Assembly: GCA_028874215.1 (NCBI GenBank)
Contig: JAPPLF010000101.1
Span: 1-64,000, forward strand
DNA from: Acidobacteriota bacterium
Lineage (GTDB): Bacteria; Acidobacteriota; UBA6911; RPQK01; JAJDTT01
Direction: 5' to 3'
Length of the DNA: 64,000 nt
Within the stretch, counting starts at the first letter, position 1; every line of letters begins with the position of its first letter. The notes beneath the pieces were generated by a model, which saw only the letters and a list, made by a program, of their open reading frames with translations, did not search any database and was not told where the DNA came from. Made by a program: the position numbers and the translations under genes. This document shows, piece after piece, positions 17,804-27,794 of the stretch.

Positions 17804-20800
17804 ATGAGACCGAAAATCCACCTGTTTACCTGCTGTCTACTGGTGCTGATCCTCGGCTTCCAGCTCGGTGGACCGGTTCAGGCGCAGCGCGCCCAGCAGG
17901 GCGCCGGAAACATCCAGGGGACCGTCACCGACGAATCGGGCGGCTTGATCCCGGGTGTGGAGGTGACCGCGCGAAACGTGGCCACCGGCATCGAGAGGAT
18001 GTCGGTGACCGGCGACAGCGGCTACTACCTGATCCAGGCCCTCGGGATCGGCGAATATGAGATCTCGGCCGGCTTGACCGGATTCAAGACCAAGGTCGTG
18101 ACCGGACAGCGAGTCACCTCGGAACTGACCCGGACGGTCGATATCGTGCTCGAGGTCGGCGACGTGACCGAAACGGTCACCGTCGCGGGTCAGGCGACAC
18201 TGGTCAAAATGACCGACACCACCGTGGCCCACGCCCAGGACTCGGAAGTGCTGGAAGTCCTTCCGGTCCACATGAGCTTCTTTGTCCGGCAGTCCATGGT
18301 GCTGATCAACACCCTGCCCGGTGTGATCTTCAAGCCCACCTGGGACGGGAACAAGGGGACCATCCACGGTGTGGGCGACAACGGACCCCACCGGAACCCC
18401 CTCGGGTACAACACCGACGGTCATCAGAGCAGCATCAACTGGCATCAGGGGCTGCGCGACGAAACGGGACCGGCTCCCGAGTTGATCGAAGAGTTCCGCA
18501 TCGAGACCAATCAGGACGCGGAGAAGGGGTTCAACTCCGGGGTGTCCGTCGAGATGATCACCAAGTCGGGGACCAACGAATTCCACGGGAGTGGTTTCCT
18601 GTTTCACCGCAACGACATCCTGGACGCGCGCCGGTGGACCGCCTCCGGGAAGGGCGAACAGATCCAGAACGAGTGGGGCTTCATTCTGGGGGGCCCCATC
18701 GTCCAGGACAAGGCCTTCTTCATGATGAACTACACCGGTTATGAGTGGTCCACGCAACCGAGCGGAAGGATCGGAACCGTCCAGACCGAACTCATGCGGC
18801 AAGGGAACTTCACCGAGATCCTCGGTGCATCCCTTGGGACCGACACCATGGGACGGGACGTCCGGGCCGGCATGATCTACGATCCCCTCACCACCCGGCC
18901 AGACGGGCAGGGGGGTTTCCTGCGGGATCCCTTTCCCAACAACACGATTCCCTCAAGCCGCATCGGCGGCGTCGCCAAGCACCTCCTGACCGCATATCCG
19001 GGACCGAACAGAGGCGGCGGATTGACCAACAACTACGAGGGCGAGGGTTCCAACATCTTCGACATCGACAAGGTCTATCTCAAGACCGACATCGAGCATG
19101 AAGACCACAAGGTCACCATCGGTTGGGAAGACACGCCGAATATGAAGCTGAGCTTCCTGTCGCCGCCGAATCGGCTGAACAGCGTCGCGGTCGAAAGCCG
19201 CGGCGTCCGGGTTCGCCTCAATCACCTTTGGACGGTAAATCCGTCTCTCCTCTTCAGCACCCGGCTCGGAATCAACCGGATCACCTACGGAGAGGGAAAA
19301 TTGCCGCCCGCCTCGGACCACTGTCCGGGTGGTTGCGTCCAGGGTGCGTTGACCACCGCGATTCCCAGACTAAGGATTCAGAGCGCGGTGGGAGGCGGTT
19401 TCGGCGACAACACCGACACGGCCCAACACTTCCAGTCGACGGTTCCCGTCTTCATGGACCTGTCCTGGACCAGCGGGAACCACAACGTGAAGGTCGGCGC
19501 CCAGCTCAGCATCTGGGCTGGAAAATTTCTCGTGGAAAACCACACGGCCGGCACCTACACCTTCCGCAACCGCACCAGCGGCCTGCCCGGTTATCCGGAC
19601 ACGGGTGACGGATTTGCCTCCTTCCTCATGGGCGACGTGGACGAAGTCCTCCAGGAGACCGCCAGCGCCCGGAAGGTCACCAGCTACAGTTGGGCCTTCT
19701 ACGTTCAGGACTCCTGGCGAACGACGCCGAAGCTGACCATCAACTACGGCCTCCGCTGGGAGATCCCCATACCTTTCCACGAGTCTCACCGGCGCTGGGG
19801 CCTCATGGACATCCACACTCCCAATCCGGAGGCGGGCGGCCTCCCGGGCGGCCTCACCTTCTACGGAGAGGGAGAGGGACGCAACGGGCGGGTCCGGGCG
19901 TTCAATGTCGGCTTCAGGAGTTTCGGGCCGCGGCTGGGTTTTGCCTATCAATTGAACGAAAAGACCGTGGCGCGGGCCTATTACGGACTGATGTACTTCC
20001 CCATGAACGGGGAAATGGGCAATGGCTCCGGCATGCCCAACCAGGGTTTCGGCGCCTCGGTGACCGCAACGACCCCGGACTTCGGTCTGACGCCGGCCCT
20101 CAATTGGGATCAGGGAATCAGCATTCTGCCCACCAACCTGCCTTTCCTGAATCCTTCCCTGATCAACGGCTCCTCGGTCGGTTTCGTGGACGTCAACGAG
20201 ACCCAGCAGGGGACCGCCCAGAGGTTGGGTCTGGCCATCGAGCGGGAGCTCCCCTGGGATATGGTGTTCACCGCCGAATACATCGGTCTCTTGGGCCACG
20301 GCGTCATCGGCACCCAGATCGCCCGTTACAACCAATTGCCCCTGAGCTATCTGGCTCTCGGCAACCTCCTGCTGCAGGATATCGATTCCCAGGCTGCCAG
20401 AGACGCCGGCTACACCCGGCCCTATCCGGGATTCACCGGGACCGTGGGGCAGTCCCAGCGGCGCTTTCCCCAGTACAACTGGGTGGCCCAGTTGAACTCC
20501 CACTCGGGTTTCAACCTATACCACTCGGGCATCTTCATACTGCAGAAGCGGTTCTCCTCCGGGTTGAACTTCATGTTGTCGCACACCATTGCCAAATCGC
20601 TGACCTCGGGGGACGTCCGGGAGAGGGGCAGCTTCGCGCCCCGCGCCGGTTCCTCCCTGCAGCATTGGGATACCTGGAGTTCCTCCAAGACGCTCGTGCC
20701 GTTCAACCGCTCTTGGGCGACCAAGGCGAGCTTTTCGTGGGAACTGCCCTTCGGAAGAGGCAAAGCCATCGGCGGCGGCGTTGGCCGATTGGGCAACCTG

Positions 20801-21274
20801 TTGGTCGGCGGCTGGAGAGTCGCCGGTCACATCGTCTACCACGCCGGCAATCCCCTGACCGTCGGGACGGGACAGTTCCTTCCCTATATGGGACCTGCGT
20901 GGGCGGTCTGGAATCACGGCGTCGGGGTCACGACCGGCGTCAATTGCGGCGACTACGATCCCAACCAGACGGGACGAGACCGTATCTTCAATCCCGCAGC
21001 ATTCAGCACCGCGCCCAATTTCACGTTGGGGAACTTCCGCGTCCATCCCAGTGCGCAAAACTGCGGATTCATGCAGGAAGACATTTCCATCATGAAGGAT
21101 TTCCAGATCAGCGAGGGCGTGAGTTTCCGCTTCGCGGCGGAGATGTTCAACGCCTTCAACCGGGTCAACTGGCGCGAGGCGGGCAACAACGTGGACAGTC
21201 CCCAGGGTTTCGGAAAAATCGGCAACACCTTGGATCCGCGGATCATTCAGCTCTACTGGAAGATCAACTTCTGA
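17804..21274 (+). CDS. OAR-type TonB-dependent outer-membrane receptor
   Basis: Outer-membrane protein of 1156 residues with an AGGAGG site 6 nt before ATG and a signal peptide ending near VQAQ. Residues 35-115 form a carboxypeptidase-regulatory-like domain (GNIQGTVTDESGGLIPGVEV). The plug follows, then a long beta-barrel ending in the aromatic residue of KINF, as outer-membrane proteins do. This Oar-like architecture is massively expanded in acidobacteria. The ligand is unknown; such receptors take up sugars, siderophores or peptides. No SusD-like partner lies next to it. It is probably driven by the promoter at 17577-17605 and possibly co-transcribed with the two following genes. Confidence 0.92.
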   Translation: MRPKIHLFTCCLLVLILGFQLGGPVQAQRAQQGAGNIQGTVTDESGGLIPGVEVTARNVATGIERMSVTGDSGYYLIQALGIGEYEISAGLTGFKTKVVTGQRVTSELTRTVDIVLEVGDVTETVTVAGQATLVKMTDTTVAHAQDSEVLEVLPVHMSFFVRQSMVLINTLPGVIFKPTWDGNKGTIHGVGDNGPHRNPLGYNTDGHQSSINWHQGLRDETGPAPELIEEFRIETNQDAEKGFNSGVSVEMITKSGTNEFHGSGFLFHRNDILDARRWTASGKGEQIQNEWGFILGGPIVQDKAFFMMNYTGYEWSTQPSGRIGTVQTELMRQGNFTEILGASLGTDTMGRDVRAGMIYDPLTTRPDGQGGFLRDPFPNNTIPSSRIGGVAKHLLTAYPGPNRGGGLTNNYEGEGSNIFDIDKVYLKTDIEHEDHKVTIGWEDTPNMKLSFLSPPNRLNSVAVESRGVRVRLNHLWTVNPSLLFSTRLGINRITYGEGKLPPASDHCPGGCVQGALTTAIPRLRIQSAVGGGFGDNTDTAQHFQSTVPVFMDLSWTSGNHNVKVGAQLSIWAGKFLVENHTAGTYTFRNRTSGLPGYPDTGDGFASFLMGDVDEVLQETASARKVTSYSWAFYVQDSWRTTPKLTINYGLRWEIPIPFHESHRRWGLMDIHTPNPEAGGLPGGLTFYGEGEGRNGRVRAFNVGFRSFGPRLGFAYQLNEKTVARAYYGLMYFPMNGEMGNGSGMPNQGFGASVTATTPDFGLTPALNWDQGISILPTNLPFLNPSLINGSSVGFVDVNETQQGTAQRLGLAIERELPWDMVFTAEYIGLLGHGVIGTQIARYNQLPLSYLALGNLLLQDIDSQAARDAGYTRPYPGFTGTVGQSQRRFPQYNWVAQLNSHSGFNLYHSGIFILQKRFSSGLNFMLSHTIAKSLTSGDVRERGSFAPRAGSSLQHWDTWSSSKTLVPFNRSWATKASFSWELPFGRGKAIGGGVGRLGNLLVGGWRVAGHIVYHAGNPLTVGTGQFLPYMGPAWAVWNHGVGVTTGVNCGDYDPNQTGRDRIFNPAAFSTAPNFTLGNFRVHPSAQNCGFMQEDISIMKDFQISEGVSFRFAAEMFNAFNRVNWREAGNNVDSPQGFGKIGNTLDPRIIQLYWKINF

Positions 21275-21342
21275 GGATCGCCGCCGACGGGCTGCACCAT
21301 GGAAACAGGGTTGTCACCATTCAGATGCAAAGGTCATAAACA

Positions 21343-21759
21343 ATGAAAGCCATCTCTTTGTTCCTTACGGTCCTCCTGGTCTTCTCGACGAGTCTGCAGG
21401 CTGGACCTATCCCGGCTCAGAAGGCGATTCACTCGGTATCGATCGAGGATCTGAAGGGCCAGATCTCGGAACGGACGGCCGAACGCGCCGAAAATATTCG
21501 TGAAGTTCAGACCCTGCTTCGCCACCAAGCGGTGCAGGATCGTCTGGGACACCTCTACGACCTGGAGCAGATCGCGGTCGCTGTCCCCACGCTGGACGAC
21601 GCGACGCTGGCCCGGCTGGCCCGGGAAAGCAAGCAGATGAACGAGCAGTTCCAGGCCGGCCTGCTCGGTCTGTCCTTCATGAGCTGGGTGGTCATCACCG
21701 GGCTCATCGTCTTCACCGTGCTCGTTCTGATTCACACGTACGACCGGGGCGAGCCTTGA
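21343..21759 (+). CDS. PA2779-like small membrane protein
   Basis: Small protein of 138 residues with a signal peptide (LFLTVLLVFSTSLQAGP) and a C-terminal membrane segment at about 107-130. The middle, with the LLRHQAVQDRL phrase followed by VPTLDDATLARLA, resembles the PA2779/DUF6627 pattern of a short helix pair before a membrane anchor. The similarity is recognised by pattern only. It lies 68 nt after the TonB receptor and before a GWxTD protein, so a role in the same envelope unit is inferred. A strong hairpin follows it. Confidence 0.55.
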   Translation: MKAISLFLTVLLVFSTSLQAGPIPAQKAIHSVSIEDLKGQISERTAERAENIREVQTLLRHQAVQDRLGHLYDLEQIAVAVPTLDDATLARLARESKQMNEQFQAGLLGLSFMSWVVITGLIVFTVLVLIHTYDRGEP

Positions 21760-21813
21760 CGCGTCACCGCGTGTAGACGCGCTCTTTGCTTTCCGCTCGG
21801 AAATCTCACCATC

Positions 21814-21842
21814 GGGCTGGCCGCGCATGCCGCGGCCAGCCC
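21814..21842 (+). terminator. 12-bp perfect hairpin, terminator-like
   Basis: GGGCTGGCCGCG at 21814-21825 pairs perfectly with CGCGGCCAGCCC at 21831-21842 round a 5-nt loop. It lies 55 nt after the PA2779-like stop and 75 nt before the GWxTD start. The T-rich run downstream is weak (GATATTTGTT), so it may also be an RNA-stabilising structure. Confidence 0.5.
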
Positions 21843-21917
21843 GATATTTGTTATAGTCGCCTGATACGGCGTTCGGTTCCGCTCGCGAGTCCGGGAACGC
21901 TTCGACCAGTCGCGATT

Positions 21918-23555
21918 ATGAAGAAGCAACACCACCCTCCGTTGCTGTCTCTGCTCCTCCTCATTGCGTCGCTTTCCTTTTCCGGCCCCGTGCTGGCCAA
22001 AGAAAAGGACGAGAAGAGAGACACCTCCGCCGTTCAAAAAGAGGAAGCGGAGGATTACTACCAGCGCTGGCTGAACCAGGATGTCACCTACATCATCAGC
22101 GACGAGGAGGAATCGGTCTTCAACAGCCTGACCAGCCCGGAGGAGAAGGAGTTGTTCATCGAACAGTTCTGGCGTCGCCGGGACCCGGACCTGAGGACGG
22201 CCATCAACGAATTCAAGGAAGAGCACTATCGGCGCATCGCCTACGTCAATGAGCGATTCTACGCCGGGGTGCCGGGCTGGAAAACGGACCGGGGGATGAT
22301 CTACATCCTCCATGGACCGCCTCATGAAATTGAGAGCTATGTGACCGGGGGCAATTACAATCGCTCCTTCAGCGAGGGCGGCGGCAGTACGGTGGTCCAC
22401 CCCTTGGAGGTGTGGCGCTACCGGCACCTCGAGGGTGTCGGGGACGACATCGTTCTGGAATTCGTGGACCGCACCTACACGGGGACGTACAAGCTGGCCC
22501 TTTTCCCCGACGAAAAGGACGCTCTGCTCCATTTCGACGGATATGGCCTGACCCTGTCGGAACAGTGGGGCATCAGCGACAAGCAGCATCGTCCTTCCCT
22601 GATCGGCGGCAGGAGCACCGCCTACGAAACCCGGCTCCACAACAACAACCCCTTCCAGCGCTACGAGATCTTCTCCCGGGTCATGGTCCCCAAGAAGATC
22701 AAGTACAAGGACCTCAAGGAGTTGGTCAAGGTGGAGATTGGTTTTTCCAACCTCCCCTTCCGAGTTCAAAGCGACTACTTCAAGCTCAACGACGGTCAGG
22801 TCCTGGTTCCCGTCACCGTCGAGATCCGAAACAAGTTCCTTTCGTTCGAGGCCGACGGCGAAGTACACTCGGCCCGGGTCGGACTCTACGGCGTCGTCAC
22901 CAGCCTCACCAACAAGTTCATCGAAGAATTCGATCAGGACCTGGTGATTTCGTTCGGACCCGAACGGCTGATGAGGGGCCTGGAGGGGCGGGCGACCTAC
23001 CAGAAGGTCCTGCTACTGGACAGCGGAACCCGGTACAAGCTCGACCTGATCATGAAGGACCTGACCAGCAACAACATCGGCGCCGTCAAGCACGGCATCA
23101 TCCCACCGTCCAGCATGCGGCAAAGGGAGAAGCTGAGCAGCAGCTCCATGCTGCTTTCCAATTACATGCAGGAGCTTCCCGAGGCGCCGGACCAGGACCA
23201 GATGTTCGTCCTGGGAGACGTCAAGATCCGGCCCAGTCTCGACAAGAGCTTTTCCAAGAAGCTCCCGCTGGGCGTCTACCTGCACCTCTACAATTTCGGC
23301 ATGGACCAAGCCTCAAATTCTCCCCAGATGCAGGTGTCCTACCGAATCTCCCGCGACGGCGAAGTCATCGGTGAAGCCACCGACAGCCGCGGAGAATCGG
23401 TCCAGTTCTTCTCCGACCGGAGAATGGTCCTGTTCAAGAGGCTGAGCCTGCGCACCCTGGAACCCGGCAAATACCGGCTCGAAGTCGAGGCCTGGGACCA
23501 GGTCAAGGACGTCAGGACCAGGATCCAGGAAAACTTCCAGGTCCAGGGAAGCTAG
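21918..23555 (+). CDS. GWxTD domain-containing protein
   Basis: Exported protein of 545 residues from ATG 21918, which is directly followed by a signal peptide (LLSLLLLIASLSFSGPVLA). An open frame from TTG 21786 would cross the hairpin at 21814 and is rejected. The family motif appears as GWKTDRGMIYILHGPP at about 124-139, preceded by the usual E.FWRRRDPD stretch. GWxTD proteins are common in acidobacteria and related phyla and have no established biochemical function. The C-terminal part is beta-rich with a motif KYRLEVEAWD near the end. A palindromic repeat follows 8 nt after the stop. Confidence 0.88.
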   Translation: MKKQHHPPLLSLLLLIASLSFSGPVLAKEKDEKRDTSAVQKEEAEDYYQRWLNQDVTYIISDEEESVFNSLTSPEEKELFIEQFWRRRDPDLRTAINEFKEEHYRRIAYVNERFYAGVPGWKTDRGMIYILHGPPHEIESYVTGGNYNRSFSEGGGSTVVHPLEVWRYRHLEGVGDDIVLEFVDRTYTGTYKLALFPDEKDALLHFDGYGLTLSEQWGISDKQHRPSLIGGRSTAYETRLHNNNPFQRYEIFSRVMVPKKIKYKDLKELVKVEIGFSNLPFRVQSDYFKLNDGQVLVPVTVEIRNKFLSFEADGEVHSARVGLYGVVTSLTNKFIEEFDQDLVISFGPERLMRGLEGRATYQKVLLLDSGTRYKLDLIMKDLTSNNIGAVKHGIIPPSSMRQREKLSSSSMLLSNYMQELPEAPDQDQMFVLGDVKIRPSLDKSFSKKLPLGVYLHLYNFGMDQASNSPQMQVSYRISRDGEVIGEATDSRGESVQFFSDRRMVLFKRLSLRTLEPGKYRLEVEAWDQVKDVRTRIQENFQVQGS

Positions 23556-23563
23556 GAGCATAG

Positions 23564-23585
23564 GAGGGGACTCTTCTGTCCCCTC
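23564..23585 (-). repeat. Palindromic repeat, family member 3; likely terminator
   Basis: Stem GAGGGGAC/GTCCCCTC with loop TCTTCT (AGAAGA on minus), then TTTGC. It begins 8 nt after the GWxTD stop and probably ends that transcript. Confidence 0.7.
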
Positions 23586-24066
23586 TTTGCACCCCGATCC
23601 CAAAAAATCGGCGGCTGGTAGTCACGGTAAGGAATCGTCAGGCAATTCCAGCCTGAATTTTCAATGCTGAAGTCGAGTAACTCCTTTATTTCCCGGCATG
23701 GACCGTGAGGATGATTCGGGCGACGACATAAATGTCTGTTTCTCCCGCACGGAGCGTTAACCGATTAACCCGCATTCCTCACCAGGCCGCTTTGCATATG
23801 ATGAGAAAGAGTATGTGTTTGAGCATTTACGAGATTTTTTCCGAGTTTTCTCCGGGACACACTGCGCTGAGCGCGCGCTCGCTGGTGAGAAATGCGGTTT
23901 GAAGGCACCAATGAAGCTCGTCTGTGGACAATTTGGAAAGTGGAATGCCAAGAGTCGAATTCATCGGAGCAGTTGGTGGCTTGGCCGGTGAGATCAGCAA
24001 CGAGTCGTGTACCGCACGTGTAGCTCCGAAAAGCCGTTCTGGTAGGGTAGAGTTCAGAGTGCAAGC
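23586..24066. other. 480-bp AT-richer gap before an acquired gene
   Basis: No gene is supported here; the open frames on the minus strand lack start signals and recognisable domains. Base composition is visibly richer in A and T than in neighbouring genes, which fits recent acquisition of this patch together with the AAA-ATPase/nuclease-like gene that follows. Confidence 0.45.
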
Positions 24067-25614
24067 ATGACGAGGCTTAAACTCCCCATCGGCATTCAGA
24101 CCCTCCGCAAGATTCGCGAGCAGAATCACTATTACGTCGACAAGACGGGCTACATTCGAACGCTCCTCGACGAAGGTTCGTATTTCTTCCTTTCGCGCCC
24201 TCGGCGATTCGGCAAGAGCCTGTTTCTGGACACGTTGAAGGAGTTGTTCGATGGCAACGAGCCGCTATTCATGGATCTGGACATCCACGATCACTGGGAC
24301 TGGTCGGTGCGCCATCCCGTCGTACGCCTGAGCTTCAGCACGGGAAACTTCAAGGAGCCGGGCTACCTTCACGCGAACTTGATGGCGCAACTGGATGCGG
24401 TTGCGGAAGAAGCTGGTGTCGTCGCTCGCTACGATACCGGGCCAGAGCGCTATGGCGATCTGCTGCGGGCGCTGCATCGACAGGCCGGCCGGTCCGTCGT
24501 GGTGCTGGTGGACGAGTACGACAAGCCGATCCTGGACGCTTTGGACGTACCCGACGTAGCCAGGGCCAACCGCGACTACCTGCGCGGCGTCTACGCGGCC
24601 ATCAAGGACAATGATTCGCACATCCGGTTCGTCTTCCTCACGGGCGTCAGCAAATTCTCCAAGGTGAGCCTGTTCTCCGGGCTCAACAATCTCAAGGACA
24701 TCACCCTCGACCCCCGCCACTCCTCGATCTGCGGTTATACCGATGCGGACCTGGATACGGTGTTCGGGCCGGAACTGCCGGGCCTTGACCGGAACAAGAT
24801 TCGTGACTGGTACAACGGCTATAGCTGGTCGGGTAGCGAGAAGGTGTACAACCCGTTCGACATTCTCCTGCTCTTCGACAGCCGAAAATTCAAGGCGCAC
24901 TGGTTCGAGACCGGTTCGCCGTCGTTCCTCGTCGAGACACTGCTCAATCGGCGGGTCGGATCGCTGGCACTCGAAGACATGATCGGCACCGACGGCCTTC
25001 TGTCCAGGTTCGATGTAGACGACATCGCCACCGAGGCCCTGTTGTTCCAAACCGGCTACTTGACGATCACCGAAGAGATGAATCTTGGCGGCAAGACCCT
25101 CTACCGGTTGGGCTATCCGAACCGAGAGGTGAAGCAGAGCCTGAACGAGCACCTGCTGCACGGCCTGGGGCCGGACCCATCGCGCCAGGGGGCGCACGAC
25201 ATCCGCCTGTACGAACTGCTAACCGCCAACGATTTCGTCGGCCTTGAGGCGCAGTTCCGAGCGTTCTTCGCCAGCATCCCTTTCGAGTGGCACATGAACA
25301 ATGCCATCGCCAACTACGAGGGTTACTACGCCAGCGTGTTCTATTCCTGGTTCGCGGCGCTGGGCCTCGACACGGCGGTGGAGGACAGCAGCAGCCGAGG
25401 TCGGATGGACATGGCGGTTCGCTTCAACGGCAACGTCTACGTGTTCGAGTTCAAGGTGGTCGAGTTGGCGCGTAAGGGCGCCGCGATGGCGCAGTTGAAA
25501 GAGAGGCGCTATGCGGAAAAATACCGGGGCCTGGGCCAGCCGATCTGGCTCGTCGCCGTGGAGTTCAGCCGGAAGGCTCGAAATCTGGCGTCGTTCGACG
25601 TGGAGCGTGCATGA
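24067..25614 (+). CDS. AAA-ATPase-like / PD-(D/E)XK nuclease-like protein
   Basis: Cytoplasmic protein of 515 residues. The opening (LPIGIQTLRKIREQNHYYVD shortened) and DKTGYI are typical of the AAA-ATPase_like (PF09820) domain. The P-loop is RPRRFGKSL (about 44-52) and the acidic strand VVVLVDEYDKPI is near 147-158. The C-terminus carries a PD-(D/E)XK-type core, MDMAVRFNGN then YVFEFKVV at about 447-465. These proteins are frequent, patchily distributed and thought to be mobile or defence-related; the exact role is unknown. AT-richer flanks and a broken neighbour suggest horizontal transfer. Confidence 0.85.
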   Translation: MTRLKLPIGIQTLRKIREQNHYYVDKTGYIRTLLDEGSYFFLSRPRRFGKSLFLDTLKELFDGNEPLFMDLDIHDHWDWSVRHPVVRLSFSTGNFKEPGYLHANLMAQLDAVAEEAGVVARYDTGPERYGDLLRALHRQAGRSVVVLVDEYDKPILDALDVPDVARANRDYLRGVYAAIKDNDSHIRFVFLTGVSKFSKVSLFSGLNNLKDITLDPRHSSICGYTDADLDTVFGPELPGLDRNKIRDWYNGYSWSGSEKVYNPFDILLLFDSRKFKAHWFETGSPSFLVETLLNRRVGSLALEDMIGTDGLLSRFDVDDIATEALLFQTGYLTITEEMNLGGKTLYRLGYPNREVKQSLNEHLLHGLGPDPSRQGAHDIRLYELLTANDFVGLEAQFRAFFASIPFEWHMNNAIANYEGYYASVFYSWFAALGLDTAVEDSSSRGRMDMAVRFNGNVYVFEFKVVELARKGAAMAQLKERRYAEKYRGLGQPIWLVAVEFSRKARNLASFDVERA

Positions 25615-25784
25615 ACGTGGCGGCCCGTCGGAACATGAGTTAAGAGTGAATCGATGAACACAGTCATGCTCGGCTTGCTGGCCGAGACTCCCGATCCATT
25701 CCGGCGGCCGAGGACCACTGGCATAACTTTTTTTGGAACTTCGGGTCAGAACCCGGCGTCGAACTGACTGCTGGAAAGCTATGA

Positions 25785-26009
25785 AACCCGGTTCAATGGG
25801 ATCCTCCAGCATTTGGGGCAGCGCCGGCAACCAGCGGCGGCAGTTTTCATCCGACGCTCAAGGCACGTGTGGGACGGCGCTTCGGCCATGCCGTGGTCAC
25901 CAGCACATTGGGAGGCCGGACGTCGTTCTCCGAGTCCTTCCGCATCCTCGGCATCAGGAAGGCATCGACCTTCCGCAGTTTCACGGCAAGCCTGGAAATA
26001 GGAAGGTAG
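25785..26009 (+). pseudogene. Fossil C-terminus of an ImmA/IrrE-type metallopeptidase gene
   Basis: A 74-codon open frame with no start, running from a stop at 25782 to a TAG at 26007. Its second half reads RVGRRFGHAVVTSTLGGRTS, then FSESFRILGIRKASTF. This matches by pattern the C-terminal tail of XRE/ImmA-IrrE antitoxin proteins, in which RF..AV..STLEGRTLYRDAFRLLG-type sequence is conserved. The catalytic HExxH domain is absent. It is therefore read as the 3' remnant of a toxin-antitoxin gene lying beside the acquired AAA-ATPase/nuclease-like gene. Confidence 0.45.
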
Positions 26010-26029
26010 ATCGCCTATCTCCTCGGCGG

Positions 26030-27745
26030 CTAGAAGCCGTTGCTCCAAGCCCCCGCTCCAACGCTGGGAAGCCCGGCCCAGTGATGAAAGGTCCGGCTAC
26101 GAGTATCCAGACCCAGAAAGACATTCAGGAAATCCTGACCCAACACTCTGAAACGAACCCCCACCCCAACGTCCTGAAACCACTCCGCCGCTCCACCTAA
26201 AAACGGCCTGCCCGAGACGAACGCCGTATCGCTGAAGACGAATCCCCCCACCTCGAGGAGCCCCCACCTCCACAGCCTCCGCCCCAGTTCCGCGCCCAGG
26301 AGAACAAAATCGCGCCCCATGGGACTGTTCCCTTTCCGGCTGTCCCGCAGTTCCGGATGAGCCTTGAGAGGCAACCGCGCGTCGGGCCCGATCCCGAAGA
26401 GAAAATAGTGATCCAGCGGCAGGTCCCGGCCGGAGACTCCACCCTGAATCGACAATCTCAACCGGGACTCCGTTTTCCTGGCCAGCGTCCAATCGATCCC
26501 CAAGCCCGACATCATCCTGTGGGAAGGATCCCCCCCTCCCGCGAGAGGCGAAAAGGCATCGAACCGGGCCATCCAACTCAACCGGGCGTTCTCCCCGGCG
26601 TCGAGGCCCCAAAGCTGATTCCATTCCAGTCCCGCGGCCAGAAGGTGAGGACTCTGTGTATGCTGGCTGGCGTCTCCGCCGAATCGAAATTCCTGGCGCT
26701 GGTATCCGCCGTGAAAAGCCAGGGACCTGCGTGCGGACATCAACCATTCGTAGCCGCCGAAGACCTTTTCCGTCCGGTAGTCATATTCCGTACCCGATGC
26801 GGTGTGGCTCCACTCCTCGTCCCGGACATCGAAGCCAAGACGCAACAGGTCGGAAGAAGACGAAAAAAACGGAAACCAGGCGGATGCTCCGGCCCGTTTC
26901 CGGGGAGCGTCCCACCGAGCCCCTCCCGCCAATCGCCGGCCCCGGCCGTCCCGCAACCCGAGACCGATCTCCCGATTGAAGACGGCTCGGGAGGAATTCT
27001 CGATCAGAAACCCGGTCTTGTTGGAAAAAGAGTCGCTGGCTGGAGGAAGGTCGACACTTAGATCCCAACGTCCCCCGGGCTGCGGGTCGAGCTGCCATCC
27101 GAACCGGGGTCCCAGCCTGAACCTGGTCTGGACCCAATACGCCTGTAGGAGCTGCCTCCGCTCCAGGACCTCCTCTTCATTGAATCGGAAGAGGGACTCC
27201 ACCAGTTTCGGCGCCGCGTCCTCGGAAGCCGCGACCTGGATCTGAGCGATTTGAGGCTCGCCCAGCAGATTCCAGTGGTGCAGAGCCTCCAACCGCCGGT
27301 CCTGGAGGTAGGAAAGGATGGCCAGGAAGCTCCGGGCGTAGCTGTTCTTCGGGTCCAGCTTCAGCGCTGTCCCCAGGCTGGCTCGGGCCTTGTCCCTCCG
27401 ATCCTGTTTGAAATAGACGCCGGCCAGCTCCGCATGGGCCGCCGCGTCGCCGGGCCTCAGGAGGACGGCGCGCTCCAGTTCCCGTTCGGCATCGGCCCAA
27501 CGCTCCTGCTTGGCCAGGGCCATGCCGAGCAGAAAGGTGGCCTCGCCGTTGGACGCCTCCTGTTGCAGAGCCTGCCGGAAGAGCAACTCAGCAGACTCGT
27601 ATCGCTCCGCCTCCAGTTCCGTTCGGCCGCGGGAGAGTAGCTCTTCCGTGCCGGAGGCCAGGCCGGCCGAAGCGAAAAGCAGGCTCAGCAATACCAAGAG
27701 GGAGACGCGGACGGAAATCGGCGCCGGCCGGAAGTGCCCGAGCAT
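26030..27745 (-). CDS. TPR protein with C-terminal outer-membrane barrel
   Basis: Protein of 571 residues with a signal peptide (VSLLVLLSLLFASAGLASG). TPR-like repeats occupy about 30-165 (ATFLLGMALAKQERWADAE and similar). The remainder, about 200-571, alternates polar and hydrophobic residues with many Trp/Tyr/Gly and ends in an aromatic residue (SNGF), as expected of an outer-membrane beta-barrel. The barrel assignment is inferred from this pattern. The gene is the last of a minus-strand set with a C39-like peptidase and an MBL-fold hydrolase, suggesting export or surface processing. Confidence 0.6.
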   Translation of the reverse strand: MLGHFRPAPISVRVSLLVLLSLLFASAGLASGTEELLSRGRTELEAERYESAELLFRQALQQEASNGEATFLLGMALAKQERWADAERELERAVLLRPGDAAAHAELAGVYFKQDRRDKARASLGTALKLDPKNSYARSFLAILSYLQDRRLEALHHWNLLGEPQIAQIQVAASEDAAPKLVESLFRFNEEEVLERRQLLQAYWVQTRFRLGPRFGWQLDPQPGGRWDLSVDLPPASDSFSNKTGFLIENSSRAVFNREIGLGLRDGRGRRLAGGARWDAPRKRAGASAWFPFFSSSSDLLRLGFDVRDEEWSHTASGTEYDYRTEKVFGGYEWLMSARRSLAFHGGYQRQEFRFGGDASQHTQSPHLLAAGLEWNQLWGLDAGENARLSWMARFDAFSPLAGGGDPSHRMMSGLGIDWTLARKTESRLRLSIQGGVSGRDLPLDHYFLFGIGPDARLPLKAHPELRDSRKGNSPMGRDFVLLGAELGRRLWRWGLLEVGGFVFSDTAFVSGRPFLGGAAEWFQDVGVGVRFRVLGQDFLNVFLGLDTRSRTFHHWAGLPSVGAGAWSNGF

Positions 27746-27794
27746 ACGCCGGACATTGTAGTCAGTCGCGATTTCGGTTGTTGCCGCAGCCGGC

